This document shows positions 1-7,594 of a DNA stretch of 64,000 bases, piece by piece. Every line of letters begins with the position of its first letter. Position 1 is the stretch's first letter. The DNA is from Pseudomonadota bacterium (GTDB taxonomy: Bacteria > Pseudomonadota > Alphaproteobacteria > Puniceispirillales > Puniceispirillaceae): the NCBI GenBank assembly GCA_027620495.1, contig JAQCEA010000001.1, forward strand, positions 169,441 to 233,440. The letters run 5' to 3'. Below the pieces are notes generated by a model that worked only from the letters and a program-made list of their open reading frames with translations, made no database searches and was not told the DNA's origin. A program made the translations under genes and the position numbers.

Positions 1-1407
1 GTCTTGCCGCGGTGCGGGCTTGGATTTTGGACGCGGGCTTGTCGAGGCGGCATCTGAATCGAATGTTGCGTGACGCTGACCATCAGCAAAGCGGATCACG
101 GCATTGGCATGTTCTGGCAGTTCTGCCGATCGTTTGACTGGCACCCCGCGCTGATCGGTTACCAAAGCAAATCCACGGTCCAATACCCGTTCAAATGAAT
201 TTGCATCCAGCAACCGGCCGACATTTGCCACAGCTTGCTGGCGGCGTTCGAAATCAATCGCCATTGATTTTGTCAGGCGCAAGTTTAATTCTGACAGGCG
301 GCCTTTGGCTTCGGCCAGCTGGCGTTCTGGTGGATACAAACGCCCGGCGGCATTTGACAACCTTAACGCGCGTGCCGATAGCCATTGTTCCAATCCATTG
401 GCCAGACCGCTCACCGCATAATCCAGCATTTGTCCACGCCGGGCAATCAATTCACCCGGGTCACTTAACGCCCGATCTGCCATTTTTAACAGCTGTGATG
501 CGTTGTTGATTTTGTTGGCCGTGGCGCGGGTCAGGCGGGCATCCAGTTCGGCCATTAATGCGACCAATTCAGATTTTACTGGCACCGCCATTTCGGCCGC
601 CGCTGTTGGCGTTGGGGCGCGTAAATCAGCGGCAAAATCAATCAGAGTGGTGTCAGTTTCATGGCCAATTGCGGAAATGACCGGAATCTGGCAAGCGGCA
701 ACGGCGCGCACGACCTCTTCTTCATTAAACGCCCATAGATCTTCCAGCGCGCCACCACCACGCGCCACAATCAACAGATCGGGACGAGGCAAGGGGCCAT
801 CTTTTGGCATGCTGTCAAATCCATTAATAGCCGCCGCCACCTGTGGGGCGGCAGATGGGCCCTGTACCAATGTACCCCAGACCAAAACCCGCACCCCAAA
901 CCGATCACTCAACCGATGCAGAATATCGCGGATCACCGCACCTGTTGGGCTTGTCACAACGCCAATCACACTTGGCATGTTGGGAATTTTTTTCTTGCGA
1001 TCTGCGTCAAACAAGCCTTCAGCCGCCAATTGCCTACGGCGTTCTTGGAGCTGTTTCAACAGCGCACCTTCGCCCGCAATTTCCATTTGCGATACAACAA
1101 TTTGATATCTTGACTGTCCGGCAAAGGTCGTCAAACGGCCAGATGCAATCACCTCTAGCCCTTCTTCTGGTTGCACTGCCAAATTACCGGCAACAGTTTT
1201 CCAGCAAACAGCGGCAAGCGTCGACCAGTTATCTTTCAAGGTAAAATAAAGATGCCCAGATGCCGCCCGGGTTGGCCGGGAAATTTCTGCCCGCACCCGC
1301 ACAAATTCAAACGCCCCCTCAACAGTGGCTTTGATCGCGTTTGATAATTCGCTGATGGTGAAATACGGTGTGTTCTCACCGATGTTTTGTGGCTGGCCCT
1401 CTTCCAT
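1..1407 (-). CDS. xseA: Exodeoxyribonuclease VII large subunit (partial, C-terminus outside window)
   Basis: Catalytic subunit of exonuclease VII, which degrades single-stranded DNA to short oligonucleotides in repair. I translated the - strand from the ATG at 1407; the frame stays open for 469 codons to the window edge, where the 3' end is cut off. The N-terminus reads like the OB-fold of XseA (PYFTISELSNAIKATVEGAF, then an ARG/HLYF segment). The middle holds family motifs VVTSPTGAVIRD, ARGGGALEDLWAFNEE and SAIGHETD. A long helical region follows, then GFALVTDQ. The last 30 or so visible residues are Ser/Pro/Lys-rich, as in alphaproteobacterial C-terminal tails, so little should be missing. 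It is divergent from purD, with 55 bp between the two starts. No strong ribosome site is visible before the ATG. Confidence 0.95.
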   Translation of the reverse strand, partial: MEEGQPQNIGENTPYFTISELSNAIKATVEGAFEFVRVRAEISRPTRAASGHLYFTLKDNWSTLAAVCWKTVAGNLAVQPEEGLEVIASGRLTTFAGQSRYQIVVSQMEIAGEGALLKQLQERRRQLAAEGLFDADRKKKIPNMPSVIGVVTSPTGAVIRDILHRLSDRFGVRVLVWGTLVQGPSAAPQVAAAINGFDSMPKDGPLPRPDLLIVARGGGALEDLWAFNEEEVVRAVAACQIPVISAIGHETDTTLIDFAADLRAPTPTAAAEMAVPVKSELVALMAELDARLTRATANKINNASQLLKMADRALSDPGELIARRGQMLDYAVSGLANGLEQWLSARALRLSNAAGRLYPPERQLAEAKGRLSELNLRLTKSMAIDFERRQQAVANVGRLLDANSFERVLDRGFALVTDQRGVPVKRSAELPEHANAVIRFADGQRHATFDSDAASTSPRPKSKPAPRQD

Positions 1408-1462
1408 AACCGCTTCATACTATGGCATATTGGCGACGCCGCAACACCAAAGGATAGCAAAT

Positions 1463-2719
1463 ATGAAGATTTTACTTATCGGCAGCGGAGGCCGTGAACA
1501 TGCGCTGGCTTGGTCGATCGCAGACTCGCCGCTGACCCAGCAATTGGTGATTGCCCCCGGCAATCCGGGCATGGCGCCTTATGGAAAGCTGGTTGACATT
1601 GCGGCCGATGATATTGATGAGATTTGCAATTACGCCACAAACATGCCAGCTGATCTGGTGGTTGTTGGGCCTGAAGTGCCACTTGTTCTAGGGTTGGTTG
1701 ACAAGCTGAACGAACGAAACATCCCTGCCTTTGGTCCAACCGCCACAGCCGCCAAGCTGGAAGGGTCCAAGGAATTTGCCCGGGCATTTTGTCAACGCCA
1801 TGACATACCACAGCCAGCGTTTTATCCGGTGGATAATTACGCCGCCGCCTGCCAGCATATTGATGCGCTTGGCAGTTGCGTGATCAAAGCTGACGGGCTT
1901 GCCGCTGGCAAAGGCGTGATTGTTGCCGACACCGCCGCACAAGCAAAGGACGCCGCCAAACAGATGCTTGACGGCCAATTCGGCGCGGCTAGCGCGCGCC
2001 TTGTGATTGAACAAAGAATCAGCGGGCCAGAGGCATCACTCTTTGCGCTTCTTGACGGCGAAAATGCGATTTTGATGGCAACCGCGCAAGACCATAAACG
2101 CGCTTTTGACGGCAACACTGGGCCAAATACAGGCGGTATGGGGGCGATTTCGCCAGCACCAAGGCTGAACCCTGAGCTTGAAATTGAGGTGATGGAACGG
2201 ATCGTCAAACCAGTTGCACGCGGCATGCATAGCGAAGGCACGCCCTATCGCGGCATTTTATATGTTGGGCTGATGTTAACCGACAGCGGGCCACAGGTCA
2301 TCGAATTTAACTGCCGATTTGGCGATCCTGAAGCACAGGTGATTTTGCCCCGGCTAAGAACTGATATTGTCAGTGCGATGCTTGCCACCATCAATAACAG
2401 TCTGGGACATTTTGACATGCGGTGGGACAGTCGCCACGCGGTAACCGTGGTGATGGCCAATCAAGGCTATCCCGGGGCCTACAAAAAAGGCAGTGTCATT
2501 AAAAATATCGAGGCGGCTGATAATCAAACTGACCAATTGGTGTTTCACGCCGGTACAGCCAATGATGCAGACGGGCAGTTAACCGCCGTTGGCGGACGGG
2601 TTTTAGCGGTAACCGGGCTTGGCGATAGTCAAGATGCCGCCCGTGCCACCGCCTATGAAGCTGTTGCAAAAATCGACTGGCCAGAGGGGTTTTATCGCCG
2701 CGACATTGCCAGCAAGTAG
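1463..2719 (+). CDS. purD: Phosphoribosylamine-glycine ligase (GAR synthetase)
   Basis: ATP-grasp enzyme of purine synthesis, joining glycine to 5-phosphoribosylamine. The protein is 418 residues, normal for PurD. It starts with MKILLIGSGGREHALAW, the classic PurD N-terminus. Later come GPEVPLVLGLVD, KADGLAAGKGV (ATP-grasp loop), EASLFALLDG, GPNTGGMGA and EFNCRFGDPEAQ (metal and ATP ligands). An upstream in-frame ATG at 1325 would give an N-terminal extension unlike the family and would overlap xseA, so I chose 1463, which has AAGGATAG upstream. It is transcribed away from xseA, and its stop lies 15 bp from the convergent tadA stop. Confidence 0.97.
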   Translation: MKILLIGSGGREHALAWSIADSPLTQQLVIAPGNPGMAPYGKLVDIAADDIDEICNYATNMPADLVVVGPEVPLVLGLVDKLNERNIPAFGPTATAAKLEGSKEFARAFCQRHDIPQPAFYPVDNYAAACQHIDALGSCVIKADGLAAGKGVIVADTAAQAKDAAKQMLDGQFGAASARLVIEQRISGPEASLFALLDGENAILMATAQDHKRAFDGNTGPNTGGMGAISPAPRLNPELEIEVMERIVKPVARGMHSEGTPYRGILYVGLMLTDSGPQVIEFNCRFGDPEAQVILPRLRTDIVSAMLATINNSLGHFDMRWDSRHAVTVVMANQGYPGAYKKGSVIKNIEAADNQTDQLVFHAGTANDADGQLTAVGGRVLAVTGLGDSQDAARATAYEAVAKIDWPEGFYRRDIASK

Positions 2720-2734
2720 CGCTATTGCTGTCTA

Positions 2735-3184
2735 TCAGCGACGCGCGGCAAAAAAATCGGTCAATAATTGCTGTGCCGCGGCCGCCTGAATACCGCCATA
2801 AATATCTGGCTTGTGATGACATGTTGGCGAGTCAAAAAACCGAACGCCCGATTCAACAGCGCCGCCCTTTTCATCGGTTGCGGCAAAATACAGCCGCCTT
2901 ATTCGTGCATGCGCAATCGCCCCAGCGCACATCGCACATGGTTCAAGCGACACCCATAAATCACACCCATCAAGACGGCTGTTGCCAGTGATGCTCATGG
3001 CCGCCTGAAGCGCCAGCAATTCAGCATGGCTTGTGGCATTGGCATCGCGTTTCATGCGGTTTTCAGCTACCGTAATAATCTGCCCATTGGCATCTATAAC
3101 CGCCGCTGCCACAGGCACCTCGCCAGCCGCCGCCGCACGCTTGGCGGCGTCAATTACAACATGCATATGGCCTGATGATTTCAT
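2735..3184 (-). CDS. tadA: tRNA-specific adenosine-34 deaminase
   Basis: Zinc deaminase converting A34 to inosine in tRNA-Arg(ACG). The 149-residue protein has the deaminase zinc site: H53-A54-E55 and P82-C83-x2-C86 (EPCAMCAGAI). The segments GEVPVAAAVID and FFDSPTCHHKPDIYGG are typical of bacterial TadA rather than of cytidine or guanine deaminases. The open frame extends up to 3277, but the extra 31 residues do not look like TadA and would overlap the start of the divergent rluB-like gene, so the ATG at 3184 is preferred. It ends 15 bp from purD (convergent). Confidence 0.94.
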   Translation of the reverse strand: MKSSGHMHVVIDAAKRAAAAGEVPVAAAVIDANGQIITVAENRMKRDANATSHAELLALQAAMSITGNSRLDGCDLWVSLEPCAMCAGAIAHARIRRLYFAATDEKGGAVESGVRFFDSPTCHHKPDIYGGIQAAAAQQLLTDFFAARR

Positions 3185-3268
3185 CTTCTTGTGGTCGCAT
3201 AAAACCAACAAAACTCCAAATGCATTTGTAATTTGCCTATTTACCTGTTTCCGTTTACATCGTGACAG

Positions 3269-4132
3269 ATGAACCAAAAACCCAGCTTTACCCTTGATAC
3301 GGATACGCGGCCAGAACGCATCGCCAAACGGATTGCGCGAGCTGGCATTTGTTCACGCCGTGATGCCGAGGCCCGCATTCGTGATGGGCGGGTTGCGGTG
3401 AATGGTGAAATTATCGACAGCCCGGCATTAAATGTTTCCCCAAGTGACATTGTCAGCGTTGATAACAAACAGCTTCCTGAACGCGAGCCAGCGCGGCTGT
3501 GGCGCTATTATAAACCGTGCGGCTTGGTGGTCAGCGCGCGTGATGAAAAAAATCGGGAAACCATTTTTGATAAATTGCCGCCCCATTTGCCGCGGGTGAT
3601 GACAGTTGGCCGTCTTGATCTTGATTCTGAAGGGCTTTTATTGCTGACCAATGATGGTGATCTTGCCCGTCATCTTGAATTGCCATCGACTGGCTGGAGC
3701 CGCAAATATCGTGTGCGGGTCCAAGGCCATATCAATGAAGAACAACTTGCCAGTCTTGCCAAAGGGGTGACCATTGACGGCATCACCTATGGTCAGGTAA
3801 TCGCCAAACTAGACCGGCAGATGGCCAGCAATGCTTGGCTTACCATGGCTATCCGCGAAGGCAAAAACCGCGAAATCCGACGCATCATGGAACATCTTGG
3901 CCATCAGGTCAGCCGCTTGATCCGGGTTTCGTACGGGCCGTTTCAACTTGGCGACCTAGGTGATGGCGAGGTTGAAGAAATTCGCCCGCGTATCGTTGCT
4001 GAGCAGCTTGGCCTAGCACCGCCGGGACCGAATGATGACCGGGCGACTCTGACGGCAAGCAAAAGAGGAGAACATGCGAATCATAGCCGGAAGCCGCCGC
4101 GGCGCAAAATTAACAAAATTAGACGCCACTAA
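3269..4132 (+). CDS. rluB: Ribosomal large-subunit pseudouridine synthase, RluB/RsuA family
   Basis: Converts uridine to pseudouridine in rRNA; by family, most likely 23S U2605. The 287-residue protein has an S4 RNA-binding domain (about 15-75: RIAKRIARAGICSRRDAEARI). The catalytic domain carries GRLDLDSEGLLLLTNDG, with the catalytic aspartate at D117. REGKNREIRRIMEHLGHQVSRLIRVSYGPF is the family's C-terminal core, seen over about residues 195-225. The last 20 residues are very basic (KPPRRKINKIRRH). The 3' end overlaps rsmD by 59 bp in another frame, so the two are translationally linked. RluB is favoured over RsuA/RluE by the S4 domain and basic tail, but the exact target cannot be fixed from sequence. 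Confidence 0.88.
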   Translation: MNQKPSFTLDTDTRPERIAKRIARAGICSRRDAEARIRDGRVAVNGEIIDSPALNVSPSDIVSVDNKQLPEREPARLWRYYKPCGLVVSARDEKNRETIFDKLPPHLPRVMTVGRLDLDSEGLLLLTNDGDLARHLELPSTGWSRKYRVRVQGHINEEQLASLAKGVTIDGITYGQVIAKLDRQMASNAWLTMAIREGKNREIRRIMEHLGHQVSRLIRVSYGPFQLGDLGDGEVEEIRPRIVAEQLGLAPPGPNDDRATLTASKRGEHANHSRKPPRRKINKIRRH

Positions 4133-4643
4133 CACCCGGCCGACCGCCGATCGGGTACGCGAGTCACTTTTTAATATTCTTGATGGCGGACGATTTGGCC
4201 GAGCCTTGCATGGGGCGGTGGTCATAGACGCCTTTGCTGGCACCGGCGCACTTGGGCTTGAGGCCTTGTCACGTGGCGCGGCTTCAGCCTGTTTTATTGA
4301 ACAGTCCGCGGATGCGCTGTTGGTTTTGCGGGCAAATATAAAGAAACTTGATATGCATCGCCATAGCCAGGTCATCGCCGGCGACGCCACCAGCCTGTTG
4401 CATTGGCCACATGCACCCGCCACCATATTATTTGCTGATGCCCCCTATCATACAGGCGGCGGACAAAAAACCGCCATCACCCTGCAATCATTAGGCGGGT
4501 TGGCGGCAGATGCCATTGTTATATTGGAAACACATAAATCTGAAGCCATAGATCACGGCCAGCTTGCTGCCGCATTTTTTGCCCATGATGAAACCCGCAT
4601 TTATGGCAAAGCCGCGTTGCATTTTTATCGGGCCAGCAGCTGA
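4074..4643 (+). CDS. rsmD: 16S rRNA (guanine-966-N2)-methyltransferase
   Basis: SAM-dependent methyltransferase for G966 of 16S rRNA. The 189-residue protein begins MRIIAGSRRGAKL and has TRPTADRVRESLFNIL, both typical of RsmD. The SAM loop is FAGTGALGLEALSRGA (residues 54-69). At the position where the family normally has the catalytic [ND]PP[YF] motif, this protein has D122-A-P-Y125, so the first proline of the pair is alanine. The start lies inside the end of the pseudouridine synthase gene, with AAGAGGAGAAC upstream as a good ribosome site. Its stop is 23 bp from the convergent mutL stop. Confidence 0.92.
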   Translation: MRIIAGSRRGAKLTKLDATNTRPTADRVRESLFNILDGGRFGRALHGAVVIDAFAGTGALGLEALSRGAASACFIEQSADALLVLRANIKKLDMHRHSQVIAGDATSLLHWPHAPATILFADAPYHTGGGQKTAITLQSLGGLAADAIVILETHKSEAIDHGQLAAAFFAHDETRIYGKAALHFYRASS

Positions 4644-4666
4644 GCAACCGCCATGCTGGAAACGGC

Positions 4667-6526
4667 CTAGCGGCGACCGAATAATTTTTCAATATCAGCC
4701 AGCGATAGCTTGACCCATGTCGGGCGGCCATGATTGCACTGGCCAGAACGCGGCGTGGCTTCCATATCGCGCAAAAGCCTATTCATTTCGGCGGCATTTA
4801 AGGCGCGCCCAGCCCGCACCGACCCATGACAGGACACGGTTGCCAAAATATGATTGATCCGGTCATCCAAACTGTGACTATCCCCAAGTTCAACCAGCTC
4901 TTCAGCGATGTCTTTCACCAATTGAATGACATCCGGCGTGCCAAGCAAAGCTGGTGTCGCCCGCACAACGACAGCCCCCTCGCCAAAGCCATCTATCACA
5001 AGCCCCATTTTTGCCAGCCAGTCAGATGCCTCTATAAGAGCCGCGCAATAATGGTCTGGCAAAGCAACGACTTCTGGCAGTAACAGCTGTTGTGATGTCA
5101 CCCCATGCCCGGCGATATCTGCTTTCATCTGTTCCATAACCAAACGTTCATGCGCCGCGTGCTGGTCAATTATGGTGATACCATCATGGGTTTCTGCCAC
5201 AATATAGGTTTTGTGGAGCTGGGCACGGGCCGCGCCTAACTGGTCATGACGATAGGTTTCATCATCTATTTGAGGCGCCAAAACCGGGGCGGCTGGTGGG
5301 GCTTGACCTGCAAGCAGATTCTGATCTGGCCGGGGGTGTTGAAACGCCGCCGCGGCATGTCTGATATCGCTAGGCACATGCGGCGGGGCGGCAACGTAAC
5401 GCGCTGCATTGCCAGCTGATAGATAGCTTATCGGCCTATTGCCCGGCGCGGCCACATCACTTGTTGACTCTGGATGAGCGGCAAATTTGCGTAAAGCTGC
5501 AGCGCCATTATCGGCGGTGGCCATCATGCTGGCATCACACATTTTTGCCGACAATGCCCCCACCAGCAAACTGCGCACCGCGGCGGCATCTTTAAAACGC
5601 ACTTCAGCTTTTGCCGGATGCACATTTACATCCAGATCGGTACTCGGCAGGGTGATAAACAGCACCGCCATCGGATGTCTGCCCCGCGGCAATGTATCGC
5701 CGTATCCGGCTCTAATCGCGCCAAGCAAACTGCGATCATGCACCGGACGGCCATTTACAAATAGAAACATATGCGCTGTTGTTGGGCGGTTCATTGTTGG
5801 CAAACCAGCAAATCCGGTCAGGCGAATTTGATCACGCACCGCATCCAAAATCGCCGCTTCATCTGCAAATGTTCGGCCCATAATGCTGCCGATACGTTGT
5901 TGCTGGCCAGCCTGATCCGGCATCGCGGGCGGTAAATCAAGCACCACCCGATCATCCGCGGTAACATGAAACCCGACCTGCGGCCACGCCATCGCCAGCC
6001 GTTTGATCACATCCAAACACTGACCCTGTTCGGTGCGTTCGGTTTTTAAAAATTTCAAACGCGCTGGCACCGCCTTGAAAAGCTGCGTTACCGAAATCAC
6101 ACTGCCACCGGCCAATGCCGCTGGGTCTGGCCCATGCTGAACCCCGGCATCAACAACCAACTGCCAACCATGCGGCGCCCCAGCCGTTGTTGAGGTGATG
6201 CTGAGACGGGCCACCGCGCCAATTGACGGCAATGCCTCGCCGCGAAATCCCAAGCTACGAATATCAATCAGGCTGTCATCAGGCAGTTTTGACGTGGCAT
6301 GGCGGCGGATCGCAAGCTGCATGTCATCAGCACCCATACCGCGGCCATTATCACGCACCGTGATTTCGTCAATGCCACCTGATTTTAGCGTGATCGCCAG
6401 CTTTGTTGCACCGGCATCGAGCGCATTTTCGACAAGTTCTTTGACCGCACTTGCCGGTCGTTCGACCACTTCACCGGCGGCGATCTGGTTAATCAACCGG
6501 TCGGGAAGTTGCCGTATTTTATCCAT
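4667..6526 (-). CDS. mutL: DNA mismatch repair protein MutL (endonuclease type)
   Basis: Mismatch-repair matchmaker with a GHKL ATPase N-terminus. At 619 residues it has normal length. ATPase motifs are ENALDAGA (about 33-40), DNGRGM (about 58-63) and LGFRGEALPSIG. The linker (about 340-430) is Ala/Pro-rich. The C-terminal domain carries DQHAAHERLVME from D454, which matches the nicking-endonuclease motif DQHA-x2-E-x4-E. CHGSVRAG and CNHGRPT near the end are the other metal-site motifs. So this MutL should cut DNA itself, as expected for bacteria without MutH. It ends a - strand run with the BamF-like gene, 11 bp downstream of that gene's stop. Confidence 0.97.
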   Translation of the reverse strand: MDKIRQLPDRLINQIAAGEVVERPASAVKELVENALDAGATKLAITLKSGGIDEITVRDNGRGMGADDMQLAIRRHATSKLPDDSLIDIRSLGFRGEALPSIGAVARLSITSTTAGAPHGWQLVVDAGVQHGPDPAALAGGSVISVTQLFKAVPARLKFLKTERTEQGQCLDVIKRLAMAWPQVGFHVTADDRVVLDLPPAMPDQAGQQQRIGSIMGRTFADEAAILDAVRDQIRLTGFAGLPTMNRPTTAHMFLFVNGRPVHDRSLLGAIRAGYGDTLPRGRHPMAVLFITLPSTDLDVNVHPAKAEVRFKDAAAVRSLLVGALSAKMCDASMMATADNGAAALRKFAAHPESTSDVAAPGNRPISYLSAGNAARYVAAPPHVPSDIRHAAAAFQHPRPDQNLLAGQAPPAAPVLAPQIDDETYRHDQLGAARAQLHKTYIVAETHDGITIIDQHAAHERLVMEQMKADIAGHGVTSQQLLLPEVVALPDHYCAALIEASDWLAKMGLVIDGFGEGAVVVRATPALLGTPDVIQLVKDIAEELVELGDSHSLDDRINHILATVSCHGSVRAGRALNAAEMNRLLRDMEATPRSGQCNHGRPTWVKLSLADIEKLFGRR

Positions 6527-6537
6527 CGATTGTCTCG

Positions 6538-7059
6538 CTATTGAACCGCCACTGGTTCATCATTTGTCGGATCTGTTGCCAAGGTGGCCTCGTCTGTTGG
6601 CAGGCGGCCTTCTTGGCGGGCTTGGCGCAAACGTGCATCCTCTGCCATCTTATCCAGCACCGGGCCAATATCTGGCAGGCCACCAAACAGCTGTTGAAGC
6701 GGCAGACGGTTTTCTAGCTGAATGCCATAGGTTTCAGCATCAACTTTGGCACGAATATCATCAGGCACATTGGAAAAATCAAAGAGCTGTTCAAAATCAC
6801 CTGATGCGCTGTTACCAACAGCCAACATGGCTTCAGCACTGGTTTCAGCATCGATGCCAGTGGCCTTTTTATCCTTGGCAATGATATCTTCAGGCCGGTC
6901 GGTAAAGCCGGGCGGCAAGGACAATGGTGGCCGTACCACCACTTCAAATTCATCCGGCGATGATTTTTCACTTCCCACCACGCGGCGAAAATCTGAACAC
7001 CCGGCCAGCCCGATCAGCAACGCCATTGTGATGCCAGCGGTCATTATATGCTTGCTCAT
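6538..7059 (-). CDS. DUF3035 (BamF-like) outer-membrane lipoprotein
   Basis: A 173-residue predicted lipoprotein. Its signal peptide ends in the lipobox LAGC with the modified cysteine at C21. The segment PDEFEVVVRPPLSLPPGF after the anchor is the hallmark of the alphaproteobacterial DUF3035 family, some members of which are called BamF, a subunit of the outer-membrane barrel assembly machine. The C-terminal half is acidic and repetitive in Ala/Asp/Pro and probably extended. Its start overlaps the lspA stop by 4 bp (ATGA), so it is co-translated with the very signal peptidase that processes it. The family match is from memory of the motif; the BAM role is family knowledge, not seen here. Confidence 0.85.
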   Translation of the reverse strand: MSKHIMTAGITMALLIGLAGCSDFRRVVGSEKSSPDEFEVVVRPPLSLPPGFTDRPEDIIAKDKKATGIDAETSAEAMLAVGNSASGDFEQLFDFSNVPDDIRAKVDAETYGIQLENRLPLQQLFGGLPDIGPVLDKMAEDARLRQARQEGRLPTDEATLATDPTNDEPVAVQ

Positions 7060-7565
7060 ATCCGACTTGTCTCCTGTTCACGCAAAATACTGTAGCCCCA
7101 CAGCACCGCGCCTATGGTTATCGCCGCATCAGCCAGATTAAACGCTGGCCAATGTAGGCCAGCATAATGCAGGTCTATAAAATCAACAACCTTGCCAAAA
7201 CGCAACCGGTCAATAGCATTACCAATAGCCCCGCCAGCAATACATGCCGCCGCCAGCCGCTGAACACGGTATAGACGCGGCACCATCCAAAACAGCCATG
7301 CCGATACCGCAACAGCCAGACTGGTCAGACCGATCGGCACCAAGACCCCGCCACCAGCTAACATACCAAAACTCATCCCCCGGTTCCACACCGGTACAAG
7401 ATTTAATATGGCCAGAATTTCAATGCGGCGTGGCGGATCAAAAATTAACTCTAGCATGATTTGCTTGGTTACCTGATCGGCCACCATTATCAGCAAAAAT
7501 ATGGCACAAAACCAAAGACGCATGGGACGTACCACTGGCGCTTTGTGGTCGTTATTTTCGGTCAT
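7056..7565 (-). CDS. lspA: Lipoprotein signal peptidase II
   Basis: Inner-membrane aspartyl protease removing signal peptides from lipoproteins. The 169-residue protein has four hydrophobic segments. The two catalytic aspartates are D119 (GGAIGNAIDRL) and D146 (FNLADAAIT). The NRGMSFGML segment is the family's periplasmic signature (usually N-x-G-x-[AS]F). The neighbours fit well: ileS lies upstream, as in the common ileS-lspA pair, and a lipoprotein gene overlaps downstream by 4 bp. Confidence 0.97.
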   Translation of the reverse strand: MTENNDHKAPVVRPMRLWFCAIFLLIMVADQVTKQIMLELIFDPPRRIEILAILNLVPVWNRGMSFGMLAGGGVLVPIGLTSLAVAVSAWLFWMVPRLYRVQRLAAACIAGGAIGNAIDRLRFGKVVDFIDLHYAGLHWPAFNLADAAITIGAVLWGYSILREQETSRI

Positions 7566-7594
7566 GGCACATCTTTCGTTCCGGCGCTGTTCTA

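Noticed and set aside
503..1105. 200-codon + strand frame at the start of the window
   Set aside because: It is the antisense of XseA, whose motifs are clear on the - strand.
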